Shown in pieces: positions 46,542-57,182 of a stretch of 64,000 bases of DNA. The position numbers were made by a program, and so were the translations under genes. The DNA is taken from assembly GCF_001723175.1 (NCBI RefSeq), contig NC_064650.1, positions 806,001-870,000 of the forward strand, written 5' to 3'. Each line of letters opens with the position of its first letter. Within the stretch, counting starts at the first letter, position 1. The stretch is from Penicillium oxalicum. Taxonomy: Eukaryota > Ascomycota > Eurotiomycetes > Eurotiales > Aspergillaceae. The notes beneath the pieces are model-generated. The model saw only the letters and a program-made list of their open reading frames with translations, was not told where the DNA came from and searched no databases.

Positions 46542-47378
46542 ATGGCTGGCAATCGTACAATCGTCGACGTGTCGCTAAAGAACTAGCCGACATACATGCG
46601 GACGTGCATTCCAAAATTACGGTACAGCCTATCGGCAACCAGGATGATGTTACACATTTGCGAGGAACCTTCCCTGGCCCTCCAGATACACCATACGAAG
46701 GGGGCACGTACAATGTGGATATCAAGATCCCCACTGACTACCCATTCCGACCCCCGACGATGAAATTTGAGACCAAAGTCTGGCATCCAAATGTTAGCAG
46801 TCAAACTGTGAGTTCTCTCTCATCCTCTTTAGAATGGAGCAGTCCTAATTGATTACCAGGGTGCCATCTGTCTCGATACTCTGTCAAGTGCCTGGTCTCC
46901 CGTCCTCACAATCAAGTCAGCATTGATCTCATTGCAATCCTTGCTGAGCACACCGGAGCCTAAGGACCCGCAGGATGCTGAGGTTGCCAATATGATGCTA
47001 CAGCGACCACAGCAATTTGAGCGTGTCGCTCGTGAATGGGCTGTGGTATATGCAGGTGCCCCATCTGGCGACTCTGGCGCTGGTCAAGAGGGTACCGCAG
47101 AATCACCGCTCGCCATTGACGACGATCCTCCCGCAAAGTGAGTCCTCCCCCCCCCCCTCTGCTAGTAGTGATTGACTTTTAACAACAAGCTCACAAATCT
47201 GGTGTTTGACAGATATGATGGTTACGATGCAGGGGTGGTTGACAATTTTCAGGCAATGGGATTCCAGGTGGAGGATGTTGTGCGTGTGTTTGCTGAGCTT
47301 GGAATCAGCAGAAACACTCGTCAACTAGACGACGGTCAAGTTGATGATGTTTGTGCACGGTTGCTTGCAGGTGCATGA
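46542..47378 (+). CDS. ubc1: Ubiquitin-conjugating enzyme E2 Ubc1 with UBA domain; N-terminal frame problem
   Basis: Exons are about 46542..46807, 46860..47137 and 47213..47378. The E2 fold is clear: VAKELADIHADVHSKITVQP, GTFPGPPDTPYEGGTYNVDI, YPFRPPTMKF and KVWHPNVSSQT. After the first intron comes GAICLDTLSSAWSPVLTI with the catalytic Cys. Exon 3 is a C-terminal UBA domain (VVDNFQAMGFQVEDVVRVFAELGIS). An E2 with a UBA is Ubc1, which extends K48 ubiquitin chains. The expected start ATG at 46542 (MAGNR) is out of frame with VAKELADIH, and the E2 frame has no upstream ATG back to its stop near 46472. Around 46549-46566 the unit CAATCGT occurs twice, 8 bases apart; dropping one copy, or two bases, would restore frame. 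Assembly error, real mutation or an unusual upstream exon are all possible. Confidence 0.88.
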
Positions 47379-47913
47379 GCTGATTGTGTTTTTTGTTATG
47401 CATTATTATGGTGTTCTAGGATTTTACCAAATTCAGAAAAGGTCATATCTGTCATATTTACTAGTTGTACTCACGTATGATAAGATCGATATCTTAAGAA
47501 ATAAGATATTATTGAATTGAATAGCAACCTGGACTACGATTGCGGGTGAGTAGAATAGATGTGATGCTGGTTAAAGCAAGCTTCTGGTCCGGGGAGCATG
47601 TGGCTTTGCGACAGTCCAGTGAGGACGCTGAGCGGGTTCGTATTCGAATTAGTCTTATCGATAAGCCCATGTAGATTCATTCACTCCGCCATGTTGCTAG
47701 ATTCATTCCCGGGTCCACAGGTCAATTCAATGATTACGTTTACTGGCTTGGTTTGGCTGAAAGAGTGAAAAGAGTTGTTCCCAATTCTCATCTTTTCCAT
47801 TTTTCCCATTGGATCTCGACGTCCGATCCAAGTCTCACCCAAGCGAAGTCGGCTCATTCTATTCATTCCTACGTGAAGTAACGGGAAGCTGGAGTCCCTC
47901 TTAACCCGCCAAA
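47379..47913. promoter_or_regulatory. Upstream region of ccl1 and 3' UTR of ubc1
   Basis: 535 bases, AT-rich just after the ubc1 stop. No open frame with family signals on either strand. Confidence 0.4.
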
Positions 47914-49256
47914 ATGATCGAGGATGACATCTACCGCGCATCTTCGCAATTTCGACTGTGGTCTTATACAGAAACCTCCCTCAGATCATTGCGCACTGCC
48001 ACCAACCAGATTGCCAGTGATCGAGTCCGCGCCGCCTTGCGTCGCGCCCGCGAACGACATCTATCCAGCGCAGCCGCCGCTCACGGAGCATCTCAGCCTG
48101 ACAATGTCAAGGAGGAGAAGGACATCGAATGCCTGACTCCGGAAGAGGAACTTGTGCTGGTTCGGTACTACTGTGAGAAGACCGTAGAGCTTGGAGATAC
48201 GTACAGGCCACCTCTTCCTACGAATGTCCGAGTAAGTTTCCAGGCACGAGCGTGCCAGATGCTTGAGAACCTACCACGGCGTCGACGAGTCGCAAAGATT
48301 CTGACAGCATTTTGGACTCGCAGGCCACTGCTATTCAATACCTCCGCCGCTTCTACCTCACAAATTCCCCTATGACCTACCATCCAAAATCCATCATGGC
48401 CTGCGCCCTCTTCGTGGCCACCAAGACCGACAACTACTACATGTCCCTGAGGCAATTTGCCGACGGGATTCCCGGCGACACCACCGCCGAGGATGTCATT
48501 GCACCTGAGTTTCTTCTCATGCAGGGTCTTCGCTTCACCTTCGACGTCCGCCATCCATTCCGTGGTCTCGAAGGTGGTATCATGGAACTCTCGGCCATCG
48601 CTCAAGGCCAAGCTGCACCAGCACCTCATCTCCCCCATCAAACCTCCGAATCCTTAAAGCAGGGCATCCTCTCCCTGGCACCTCCACCAATACCCTGCTC
48701 ATCTATCATGGAGCGCATCGGCCGTGCGCATAGCACGACACGTGAACTCCTCAAATCCGCCGCCCAAATGACAGACGCTTACTTCCTTTATACGCCATCT
48801 CAAATCTGGCTGGCGGCCCTCTTCCTCGCCGATCGGCCGTTAGCAGAGTTCTATCTGGACACCAAGCTCGGCGGCCCTCTTGACCGTACTGATTCAGGGT
48901 CCGATGCGTCCACCCTTCAGAATCCACTGTTCGAGCTTCGCACAAAGCTGCTCAAGGTCTTGATGGACTGCGCGGCCCTCCTGCAGTCATATACACCTCT
49001 TTCCTCAGATCCGGATCAGATGAAGAGTCTGAAGCGCATCGCCAAGAAGTTGTATCATTGTCAGAATCCTGAAAAGGTCAACTTGAAGCGGGATGCCGCC
49101 GCGCCACGATCGACGCCCGCTGTAGATGCGACGGCGGCTTCAGAGAGCGAGACAGAGCGGATGGCCAAGAAGCGGAGACTGGAGATGGAGCAAAAGCAGC
49201 AAGAGACACCCAATGTATTCGGGCCGGAGCTGGTGCCAGACCGGACGAAGCATTGA
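47914..49256 (+). CDS. ccl1: Cyclin H (Ccl1), TFIIH kinase cyclin
   Basis: Two exons, 47914..48231 and 48324..49256, giving 416 residues. The 92-nt intron has donor GTAAGT. The N-terminus MIEDDIYRASSQFRLWSYTE is typical of cyclin H/Ccl1 with its conserved helix before the cyclin box. The first cyclin fold shows LTPEEELVLVRYYCEKTVELG, ATAIQYLRRFYLTNS, YHPKSIMACALFVATKTDNYY and ISPEFLLMQ-like APEFLLMQGLRFTFDVRHP. The second fold is weaker (ADAYFLYTPSQIWLAALFLADRPLA-like stretch near residue 260). The tail is Lys-rich (MAKKRRLEMEQKQQ). Ccl1 activates the Kin28 kinase of TFIIH, which phosphorylates the RNA polymerase II C-terminal domain. Some listed motifs differ in a few residues from other fungi. 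The call is based on remembered family pattern. Confidence 0.88.
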
Positions 49257-49983
49257 GTGATGAATTACCAATTTATTATTCATTTATACCAGATCTGGCC
49301 AAGCCTGCCACTTCCTACCTAGCGATAACATGGACATAATGAGTCTCCCACTTCCCACCTATCAGGTGGTTTCGAACAGATTACACTGGACACTAATTCT
49401 CAGCCCATGTCCCAGTAGACAAACCGAGTGTTGTAAATTTTTACAAAGCTGCTACGAGGCGACTACCGGACAAAAGGCACTCTTGGTGGGTCGGGACAAA
49501 GGAAGCCAGTCTGACAGTTTTATAAAATCTATGAAATCCATTCACACGGAGGAGCAACTGAACTAGACTCTCTGCCAGACAGAATGAGTCCGACGATGCG
49601 GGCATGATAAACCACCAACGGGCCCAGGACGAAAACCAGCGACAATCTTGCGGTGAATTGCCACATCAACGAGAGGGGGAATGAAATTCAGAAGAGCGTG
49701 TAACCAAAAAAAAAAACCAAATAAAAATGTATGCAAGAAACGTCGAATGAAAACCCATGGACAAGAAACCATTGGTCTGCGATCCACACAAGGGCGGACT
49801 CGGGGTAGCGGGCAATAGCCCAGTCTAAAAAGATCATTCCAACTTTTAAAAGTAAAGACAAGAGGCATTGTAATGCCTTCGATTCAGGTCTAGCATTTCG
49901 TCGTCATCAGAGATAAGGGGAAAAGGGGGGAGGAGGGGCGGAGAGAAAGAGACATCGTGGTTCGACAAGTGTATAGGGTCAAC
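49257..49983. other. Convergent 3' region between ccl1 and arb1
   Basis: About 730 bases with the 3' UTRs of both genes. No gene or repeat recognised. Confidence 0.4.
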
Positions 49984-51935
49984 TTAGACAGCACCGGCAG
50001 ACACCATCTTGTCACGGAGGTACTTCTTGTACTGGCCGATGCTTCCGTCCCAGCGGCGAACGGACTTGTGCTCGCAAACAAGAATGTCCTTGGCAATCTT
50101 GTCCAGCAGACGGAAGTCGTGAGAGACAACGACAACACCACCGTTGTAGGCATTGATGGCGTCAGCAAGAGAATCGATGGTGGGAATGTCGAGACCGTTG
50201 GTAGGCTCGTCAAGCAGAATCATGTTGGGGGATTCAATAGCAAGCAGAGCAAACACGATACGACTCTTCTGACCCTCAGACAAAGTACCCATGATGGCGG
50301 TCTGGGATTCACCGGACAGACCGTAGCGGCCAAGCTGCTGGCGCCAGTACTGGTAGTCTTGGGACTTCTCGGGGAACTTGTCACGAACAAACTCAAGGGA
50401 GGACTTTGTCAGATCCAGCTGCTCAGCGGAGTGCTGAGAGTAGACACCGAGCTTCAAGTGAGTGTGACGGCTGACAGTACCGGCGATGGGGCTCAGCTTG
50501 CCAGTCATGAGACGAAGCAGGGTGGACTTGCCAACACCGTTTGGTCCGACGAGAGCAGTACGGGAATCCATGTCCACACCGAGGTCGAGGTGCTCGTAGA
50601 GGGTGTCATCCCAGTTGCCAGAGTAAGAGAAGCTCACGTCATCGAAGGAGAGCACGGGAGGGGGCAGCTTCTCAACGTCGGCGAAGCGGAAGGTGAAGAC
50701 ACGGTCGGGCACAACGGGCTGAATGAAACCATCGGCTTCCATCTTGTCCAGAATCTTCTGGCGAGACTTGGCCTGACGCACCAAGTTGGCGTATGTACCG
50801 GCGGAAGCAATGAACTTCTTGATGTGAGCGATTTCTTCCTGTTGCTTGGTATAGGCCTTCATCTGGTTGGTCTCCTGCTCGGCGCGGGTCTTGTGGTACG
50901 AATCGTAGTTACCACCGTAGTAGAGAAGACTCTTCATGCGCATGTCGATCATGTTGGTGCAGACACCGTTGAGGAAATCCATAGAGTGAGAGACCAAGAC
51001 CAGGGTGCGATCCCACTTCTTGAGGTACTCCTCAAGCCACACACAGGCTTCGAGATCCAAGTGAGCAGTAGGGTCATCGAGCAGCAGCAGGGAAGGCTTC
51101 ACGAAAAGGGCCTTGGCGAGGGCCACACGCATACGCCAACCACCGGACATGTCCTTGGTCTTCTTGTGGATGGTGACCTTGTTGAAACCAAGACCAGTGA
51201 GAATGAGAGAGGCACGAGTGTGGAAAGTGGAGGGGTCCATCTTGTCCATGCGCTGTGATTGGGGAAACATGTCAGCTGCGTTCAAAACGTACAATAGTTC
51301 GGAGAAGAGCCATTTGATCTCAACACCCTAGCAAAATTTGAGGTAAAACTCACATCGTAGAGGTCCTCCAAAATGGGGCTGTCGGGACCCTCGCTCTCGA
51401 GGATCTCCTCAGCCTTCTTCTCCATGCCGTCAAGCTGAGCCTGAGCCTCATCGACAACCCACTCCAACGCACCCTTGTCGGTCATCGGAGCACCCTCGTT
51501 CAGAAGGTACAGGTCGATGTGCTCTGGGAAGGGGAACTCGCGGGTAGCAATGGACTTGAGGAGAGTAGACTTTCCACAGCCGTTCTCACCAAGGAGACCG
51601 TAACGACGGCCAAAGTTGAGTTCGAGCGTGGAATCAGTGAAGAGGACCTTTCCGTGGAACACCAGCGAGGCAGAGGTGATCTTGACGTCGCGAGAGGCGG
51701 GCAGTGAAGAAAGCACACCGGTGGTGACACGATCGGACAGACCGTGCTTGTCCATCTGTGAGGTGAGCTTCTCAACGTCCTTCATCTTGGCCTCGGTCGT
51801 GGCAGGCTGCTCATCGCCATCAGCAACGTCAGCGACGGAGGGGTCCTCCTCCTTCTTGGAGGCGGACTTCTTGGTCTTCTTGTCGCCGGCTTCGGCGCGC
51901 TTCGCCATACGGGCGGCCTTGGAGGCGGAAACCAT
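49984..51935 (-). CDS. arb1: ABCF ATPase Arb1 (ribosome biogenesis)
   Basis: Two exons, 51935..51354 and 51252..49984, giving 616 residues, close to yeast Arb1. A Lys/Ala-rich leader (ASKAARMAKRAEAGDKKTKK) precedes two ABC cassettes and no membrane spans. Cassette 1 has GLLGENGCGKSTLLKS (Walker A), MSGGWRMRVALAKAL (signature) and LLLLDDPTAHLDLEACVW (Walker B). Cassette 2 has ALVGPNGVGKSTLLRL, LSEGQKSRIVFALLA and MILLDEPTNGLDIPTIDS. The linker KKFIASAGTYANLVRQAKSRQK is typical of ABCF2-type proteins. Arb1 helps mature both ribosomal subunits and shuttles between nucleus and cytoplasm. In the first Walker B the usual Glu after LLLD is Asp, which I recall as shared by fungal Arb1. Codon bias is strong, as for a highly expressed gene; it also leaves a long empty antisense frame (49957-51258). 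Confidence 0.95.
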
Positions 51936-52847
51936 GTTGACAGAAGGAATGTATGAGAGTGCGGAGAAAGAGGAGTGAGGAGGAGGTTTTTCAGAAGGGG
52001 GAGGGAGTATGCGAGCGAGGGGGGAGGAAAGAAAGAGTGATCGATGAGGTAAAGACGACCCGTATCAGTCGTGGTCGAAGAGATTGAAAGCAGAGAAAGG
52101 CAAAAAGAGACTGAAGTGGAGCGCCTAGGCGGGGCGAGCAGTAGAGGGGCGAAAGAAGTCGAATAGAAGGAGAAGTGGGGGAGGGAGAAGGAAACTTCTT
52201 GTACAAACCCTTATCGATTACGAAGGGGGGGCAATTTGGCCTTTTTATATCGGCGGGCACTCGATGCAGAAAATTAGGTTGTCGCAGCTGAAAATTTTTC
52301 GTTGAACCAGTCGAACTCGACGCTGTTCGTGCAAGGCCCTTCTACGGCAATATTTTTCTCGCAGAGGTGAGCGAACAAATTTTCGAGGCGGTGGGTCGCA
52401 GACCTCGTATGACGAGTTCTGATTCGCTACGCAGCGGCAAAGGGGGGCTGTTTCAGAGGTCACCGCACACTGTTGGGCAGAGAAAAATTATCGGCCTTGG
52501 AGCCTGAGTTTGTTTAAGGCCTCATGCTAGTGGCGACAAGGCCACCAGGTGTCAAGGTGTCAAGGTGTCCCTTTTGCCACTGAGCCACAACTCGCTCTGG
52601 TTGGCGGGAGATAGCCGTCTCTTTTATTGTCCTGATCTGTTTAGCCTTCCAGCCACTGAGTAGCTCAAAGTATGCGACGATGCGTTATCAGTTCAGGGCT
52701 TCGAACCCCCTACCTGACAGCGCATTGGCATATTTTCTTTGCAGACAGTAGTCTTATCTGTCCTGGCTGACCCGCTCGCGCTCCGTAGTCATGTGTTTTA
52801 GCTTATCTTTAGGCTTGGGCCAGCTCATCTTTCGATCAGCCAAGTGT
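51936..52847. other. arb1 upstream region with a short tandem repeat
   Basis: About 910 bases. The part next to arb1 is purine-rich on the plus strand (pyrimidine-rich toward arb1), a typical strong fungal promoter. Three copies of an 8-base unit (AGGTGTCA) lie at 52547-52570. A tRNA B-box-like GGCTTCGAACCC near 52697-52708 lacks a foldable tRNA around it. Confidence 0.45.
52547..52570. repeat. Three tandem copies of an 8-base unit
   Basis: The unit AGGTGTCA occurs three times end to end; the last copy ends in C instead of A. Confidence 0.9.
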
Positions 52848-53809
52848 TTACATTCTTTCACTAATCTTCTCTAACATTTCCTTCTCTGCCGTTGACAGGA
52901 ACATCCCCTCGGGCACAAAGATCTCTCCACGCTCCACCACTATCCGTCGAGGGACATCGGTTAGACTCTCTTCATAATGATCCGGAATAGTGGGAGCGGG
53001 CTCTCGACGAATTCCCTCTTTCTCCTCATCTGTGATCTGGCGCTTGGACAGAGGGTGTGATGTCCACCAGTACAGGGGAAACTGCCGCTGAATATTGTTG
53101 ACCAACAATGCCACTGCCTGCATCAAGATACAACCCAGGATCATCACCGGGAATAAAAACCACCCCAGACTCGCCATTTGCTTATTGGTCACAGCCAGAA
53201 GGGCCGTGGCTCCCGCTGGCGGATGAATGGTTTCGGTCAGCAACATCGCAGCCGTGGTGAGCGCACACGCCAGAGCTCCTCCCAGCGATGTATACTGTTC
53301 GGCGTTTGGATTCAAAGCAAAGAGCTTCGAGATGCCAATGCCCATCAAACATGCCCACATTTGACTGAAAAAGGCATTGCGGGGCTGCGCAAAGGGCGAT
53401 TGGATTGCACAAAACTCGATCACAGCAGCGGCACCCTATGACATTCACACGTTTTGCTGGTCAGCAGCTGAGCATGAACGGAAGGAGGAGGGGAGGTCAC
53501 TGCCAGGTGCGAACTCACAAAACTTCCCACTACGGCCGGTGTATCTCGAGATTCAAAGGAAGGAATGCGCTTGGAAACCTCTGCGATCACGGCTACACCC
53601 CAGAATGCTCCGATCAAGGACCAGAAAGCAATCACTACATTTCCCAGCGGTCGCGGTGGACTCTCCCGATATCCCAAGAAACGAGAGATTGAACGGGGCA
53701 ATCGATGCAGCCGCGGTGCTGGAAGCCAAGGGTTGATGAAACGGTCAATATCCACGTGCCAGGTCCTTACATCCGACAACTTCATCGGCCCATGTAAGGT
53801 GTGAGCCAT
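52848..53809 (-). CDS. HPP-family integral membrane protein
   Basis: Two exons, 53809..53519 and 53435..52848, giving 292 residues. The 83-nt intron has donor GTGAGT and acceptor CATAG. The start is the ATG at 53809; an inner Met (MKLSDVRTW) is also possible, and a longer upstream frame opens only at a TTG. The soluble start WHVDIDRFINPWLPAPRLHRLPRSISRFLGY is typical of fungal HPP proteins. Membrane spans lie near VVIAFWSLIGAFWGVAVIAE, MWACLMGIGISKLFAL, GGALACALTTAAMLLTETIHPPAGATALLA and LGWFLFPVMILGCILMQAVALLVN. The motif TIHPPAGATALLA contains the His-Pro-Pro that names the family. Bacterial and plant relatives are linked to nitrite transport in plastids; a role in fungi is not established. 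The tail is soluble (EEKEGIRREPAPTIPDHYEE). Confidence 0.87.
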
Positions 53810-55180
53810 GATTCCGACAACGGTCGCTGCAAATGACCCGAGAGGGGGGGGGAGGTAAATCGGCAACCCGACCGTTTCTGGAACAAGATGTATATCGCGG
53901 TCCAAGTACGGCCGACTACTTCGCAACTCCAGACGTGGGTGTTCAGCAGAATGTCGATCGCAAGAAAAAGACTTGACCTCACACGCGGAACACCTCAAGA
54001 TGGATCAGACAAGGGGGAAAAGACCACGAGTGATTGACCCATGTGTTTCCCGGTCCCCCTCTTCCATCCATGCTGGACACGCTGTGCCGGTACAGCCGTG
54101 GACGAGTATTTGACTATCTCCGCGGAGTACGGGTCCTGGCCTCACTTGCCCAAGCTCTTGTCGAAAGGGCACACTGCCGGCGCTCTGCTGCTTACGGGCA
54201 ATGGGCAACACGCACGGTGCAATTGGACCCCTTCCATTGAGATGATTTGCGTTTGGTAACAGAAACTCCATTTTGAGCCTAGCGGCTTGGCACTGACTGA
54301 TGTCATTCCGGATGCATAAGGTCTAATCACTGCAACCAGTGATGTGGGAGGGATGGAATTGTTTCGAATAGAGCCTCTCAATCGACATGGACACTTTCGA
54401 AATCAATCAGTCGCTCGATAAAGGTGCATTTCCAAGAAGAAAGACAAAACTAATCTGTGTGCACAAGTGCTTCATCGATAGTGTCGTTCAGAAAGGGTGC
54501 CCTGGTGCAGCCCGATATCAGGGACACGCATCTATGCCTGTGCCGTAGGGCTTTTCCCTACCAGGAAGTTATCCAATGTCAGGTACATAGGTGGATGCTA
54601 GATCGATTCCCATTGTCGAATAAATACTGCCACGTACCAAGATCCCGAGAATCTCTCGTTCCGTTGGTAGTCAGCCCGCGTGTACGGAGAGGAGTGAACT
54701 TTATGAAAGACATTGAATCTGCGCGGGTGCATGGTAAGTATATGTCTGTCTCTGAAGCCCGAGGCAGTTAGCACTTTCTCTTGTCAGTGCCTGCAATGAG
54801 ATCCGACCTGGTCGTTCCATGGACCCGCTCGATCGTGTCTTTGATGGTATGCAACCAAATATTTAGAATCAATTGAATAACCCAGTGCTCACCTCTTATG
54901 ACCGATCAATCAATACCGCAAACGGCAAAAAAAAACACCATGTCAGGTTTCCTGAAAGCATTCTTCATATCGACGGCTGGAATTCATCTTCTTGACTAAA
55001 ACTGACTGTGACTCGTAGTCACGGAAGGGAGCTAGGTATGCGCATGGATGGTAGAATACTTGAAATGGATATCGTATGAAATTCTTTTTACATCAAATCC
55101 TGTCTCCGCTGGCCACACTGCCGCAAGATTTCTCGATTTACAGGTGGGAAGGGGGTGTTTTTTGGTATCCAATTTTCCAT
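53810..55180. other. Gene-poor spacer upstream of the HPP gene
   Basis: About 1.37 kb. The 200 bases next to 53810 should be the HPP promoter. The frame at 54457-54771 (+) has no family signals. The part 54780-55180 is AT-rich and should include the 3' UTR of the next gene. Confidence 0.4.
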
Positions 55181-56477
55181 CTAAACCTCCACAGTTTTGC
55201 CGGCGGCAGAACTTTCCCGCGCCGACTCGATCAGGCGAATGACCTGAGCAGCCTCCGCGCCACTGGCTGGAAGATCACCTTCTCCGTTTAGAGCGCGCAC
55301 CAGCTTGCGGTAGTACTCAGTGTATGTGGGTGGCTCAACCGTGGGAACAACCTCTTTCACAGGCTTACCGCCCTCAACGGTGGTGAGAGTACCGTAGCGC
55401 TCGCTAGGTTCACGACCGTACCCATTATCCGTGGGCTTGACGCCAGCCTTGAGCTGGTCTTCTTGAATGTCAAGGTAGTACTGGGGGAGATCACAAGTTA
55501 GTCAGGATCGAGCTCTGTGGTCCGGACGGATCCAGGTCATCAAACTTACCTTCTTGAAGCTACCCTTCTCACCACGGACCCAGAAGCGCAGCTGCTCCTC
55601 CTCGGGGCTCACTACAGTCGCCTTGGCGGTCACTAGCGTGCCATTGGCGTAGTGCAGCAGAACTGTGAATGAATCTTCAAAGCCAGAAGTGTTCTGCGCC
55701 CGCGCAGAGCCAATGAAGCCAGTTACTCGCTGGGGAAGACCCAGGAGATGCACGGCCTGGTCGAGAAGGTGAGTGCCCAAGTCATAGATGGCCGAGCCAC
55801 CTGGAATGACCTTGTTCTTCCACTTGTGAGCGTCCGCAGAGGGCTCTTCGGGCCGATGACGGTCAAAGTGGGTCTCGAATTCGGAGATGCGGCCAAGAGA
55901 GCCGTTCTTGACGAGCTTTGACAGAGTGACAAAGTCGGCGTCCCAGCGGCGATCTGATTCCAAACGACGGTTGGATTAGTGTCTTGTTTGCGGCGTTCAT
56001 CTAGTTTCCGGGGGGGGGGGGGGGGGTGAGTCTTACTCTGGTAGACCGCGAGGAGCTTGCCCTGCTTCTCAGCGAGAGCCACGAGCTCCTCAGCTTCCTT
56101 GTAGGTAGGGGTGAAGGGCTTCTCGCAAACCACTGCGACAGATCGCGTCAGTTTCGGTCCGTGAGAATCGGGCATGCGTCGCATTTTCACCTACCATGCT
56201 TGCCAGACTCCAGTGCCTGTTTCACCAAAGTAAAGTGGGAGTCGGGGGCTGTCGTCACAATCACCACGTCCACGGCCGCATCTTGCACAAGTTCATCGGT
56301 TGTGCGATAGGCCTTGACGCCCGGGTGATCCTTCTCGGCATCATCGTCGGCCTTGGGAGTACGCTGCACCACAGCATACAGCTTGAGCTCAGGCACCTGC
56401 TCCACGAAGGGGATGTGGAAGATCTTCGCGCTGAAGCCGTAGCCAATGACGCCGACGTTGTAAGTCTTCGAAGCCAT
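55181..56477 (-). CDS. Gfo/Idh/MocA-family NAD(P)-dependent oxidoreductase
   Basis: Four exons: 56477..56195, 56132..56037, 55953..55550 and 55480..55181, giving 360 residues. The start ATG at 56477 leads straight into the Rossmann fold: MASKTYNVGVIGYGFSAKIF, with a glycine-rich nucleotide-binding loop. Further motifs are VDVVIVTTAPDSHFTLVKQALE, then VVCEKPFTP with the EKP motif, and YQNRRWDADF. The C-terminal domain starts near SEFETHFDRHRPE, with GSAIYDLGTHLLDQAVHLLG holding the conserved GxxxDxxxH. These features define the Gfo/Idh/MocA family; S. cerevisiae YMR315W is a likely relative. The substrate, probably a sugar, polyol or aldehyde, cannot be told from sequence. The second intron contains a run of 17 G at 56010-56026. 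An open frame running upstream to 56906 is a shadow, not an extension. Confidence 0.9.
56010..56026. repeat. Homopolymer run of 17 G
   Basis: Uninterrupted G tract inside intron 2 of the Gfo/Idh/MocA oxidoreductase gene; such tracts are often miscounted. Confidence 0.9.
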
Positions 56478-57182
56478 GATGTCACCACAGAGCCGAGGAC
56501 GTCTTTGGGAGCAATACCACGATATTTCAAGTGTAAAGATAGTGCCTGAAATCGGACGATTATATATTTTTTTTTCTCCGGAGAGACTGATCAAGAGGAA
56601 CCAGGAGGGTTGTCGATTGAAATTGAATTGGAATTGAAACTTTGAAAAACGGACGGGGCCGCCGTGCGGAGTTATATAACATCGTTCTCCAAGCCGACCC
56701 GATTCTCCATCGACGCGATTGCGGGGAGGTGGAAGGTCCTGGCGACGAAACTCCCTTGGGACTGCCCCACCGGCCCCGCGACAAGACCAACGAGCGGCCC
56801 CGAACGGGATTACCAGTCCCACTTCTGCCACTGACCACCGGCCGGAACCTGTCAGCCCCAATCGGCCTCCCGAGGCGCAAGAGGCCCGGCTCGGCTTCCC
56901 TGGCAAACTGCGTGCGGCAGTCTATGTTCTTGAACCACGAACCGGAGCACAGTCTTCCCAATTTTGACTTCTCTAGAAGGATAGACTGGAGGAATTGCAT
57001 GATTGCTAAGCAAAGAGCTTGCCAATGGAGGACGCTGATCCCCCCCTTTTTTTCCCATTTAATCATGTTCATTGAGTGGGATATTGTCTCTGATGACTCC
57101 GTGGTGTCACACGCAGAGCCTACCTACCAGGCCCCGTACTGTACCCCCACGCAGCGTGTCACCTCAATAGCGTCCTATATTC
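56478..57182. other. Upstream region of the oxidoreductase gene
   Basis: About 700 bases between two minus-strand genes. Open frames on both strands at 56560-57190 overlap each other and have no conserved domain. The promoter of the oxidoreductase gene and the 3' UTR of the methyltransferase gene should be here. Confidence 0.4.

Noticed and set aside
49957..51258. A 433-codon open frame on the plus strand opposite arb1
   Set aside because: It lies exactly antisense to the strongly codon-biased arb1 exon; such bias leaves long stop-free antisense frames. Its sequence is Val/Leu/Gly-rich without domains.
52655..52730. Possible tRNA gene near a B-box-like TTCGAA motif
   Set aside because: The A-box-like TAGCTCA and B-box-like sequence are present, but the T, D and acceptor stems do not pair properly on either strand.
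53810..53998. Longer N-terminus for the HPP protein
   Set aside because: The frame opens only at TTG; the ATG at 53809 fits the usual family start.
56478..56906. Upstream extension of the oxidoreductase frame
   Set aside because: The Rossmann fold begins a few residues after the ATG at 56477, and the extension is low-complexity and Arg-rich, unlike the family.
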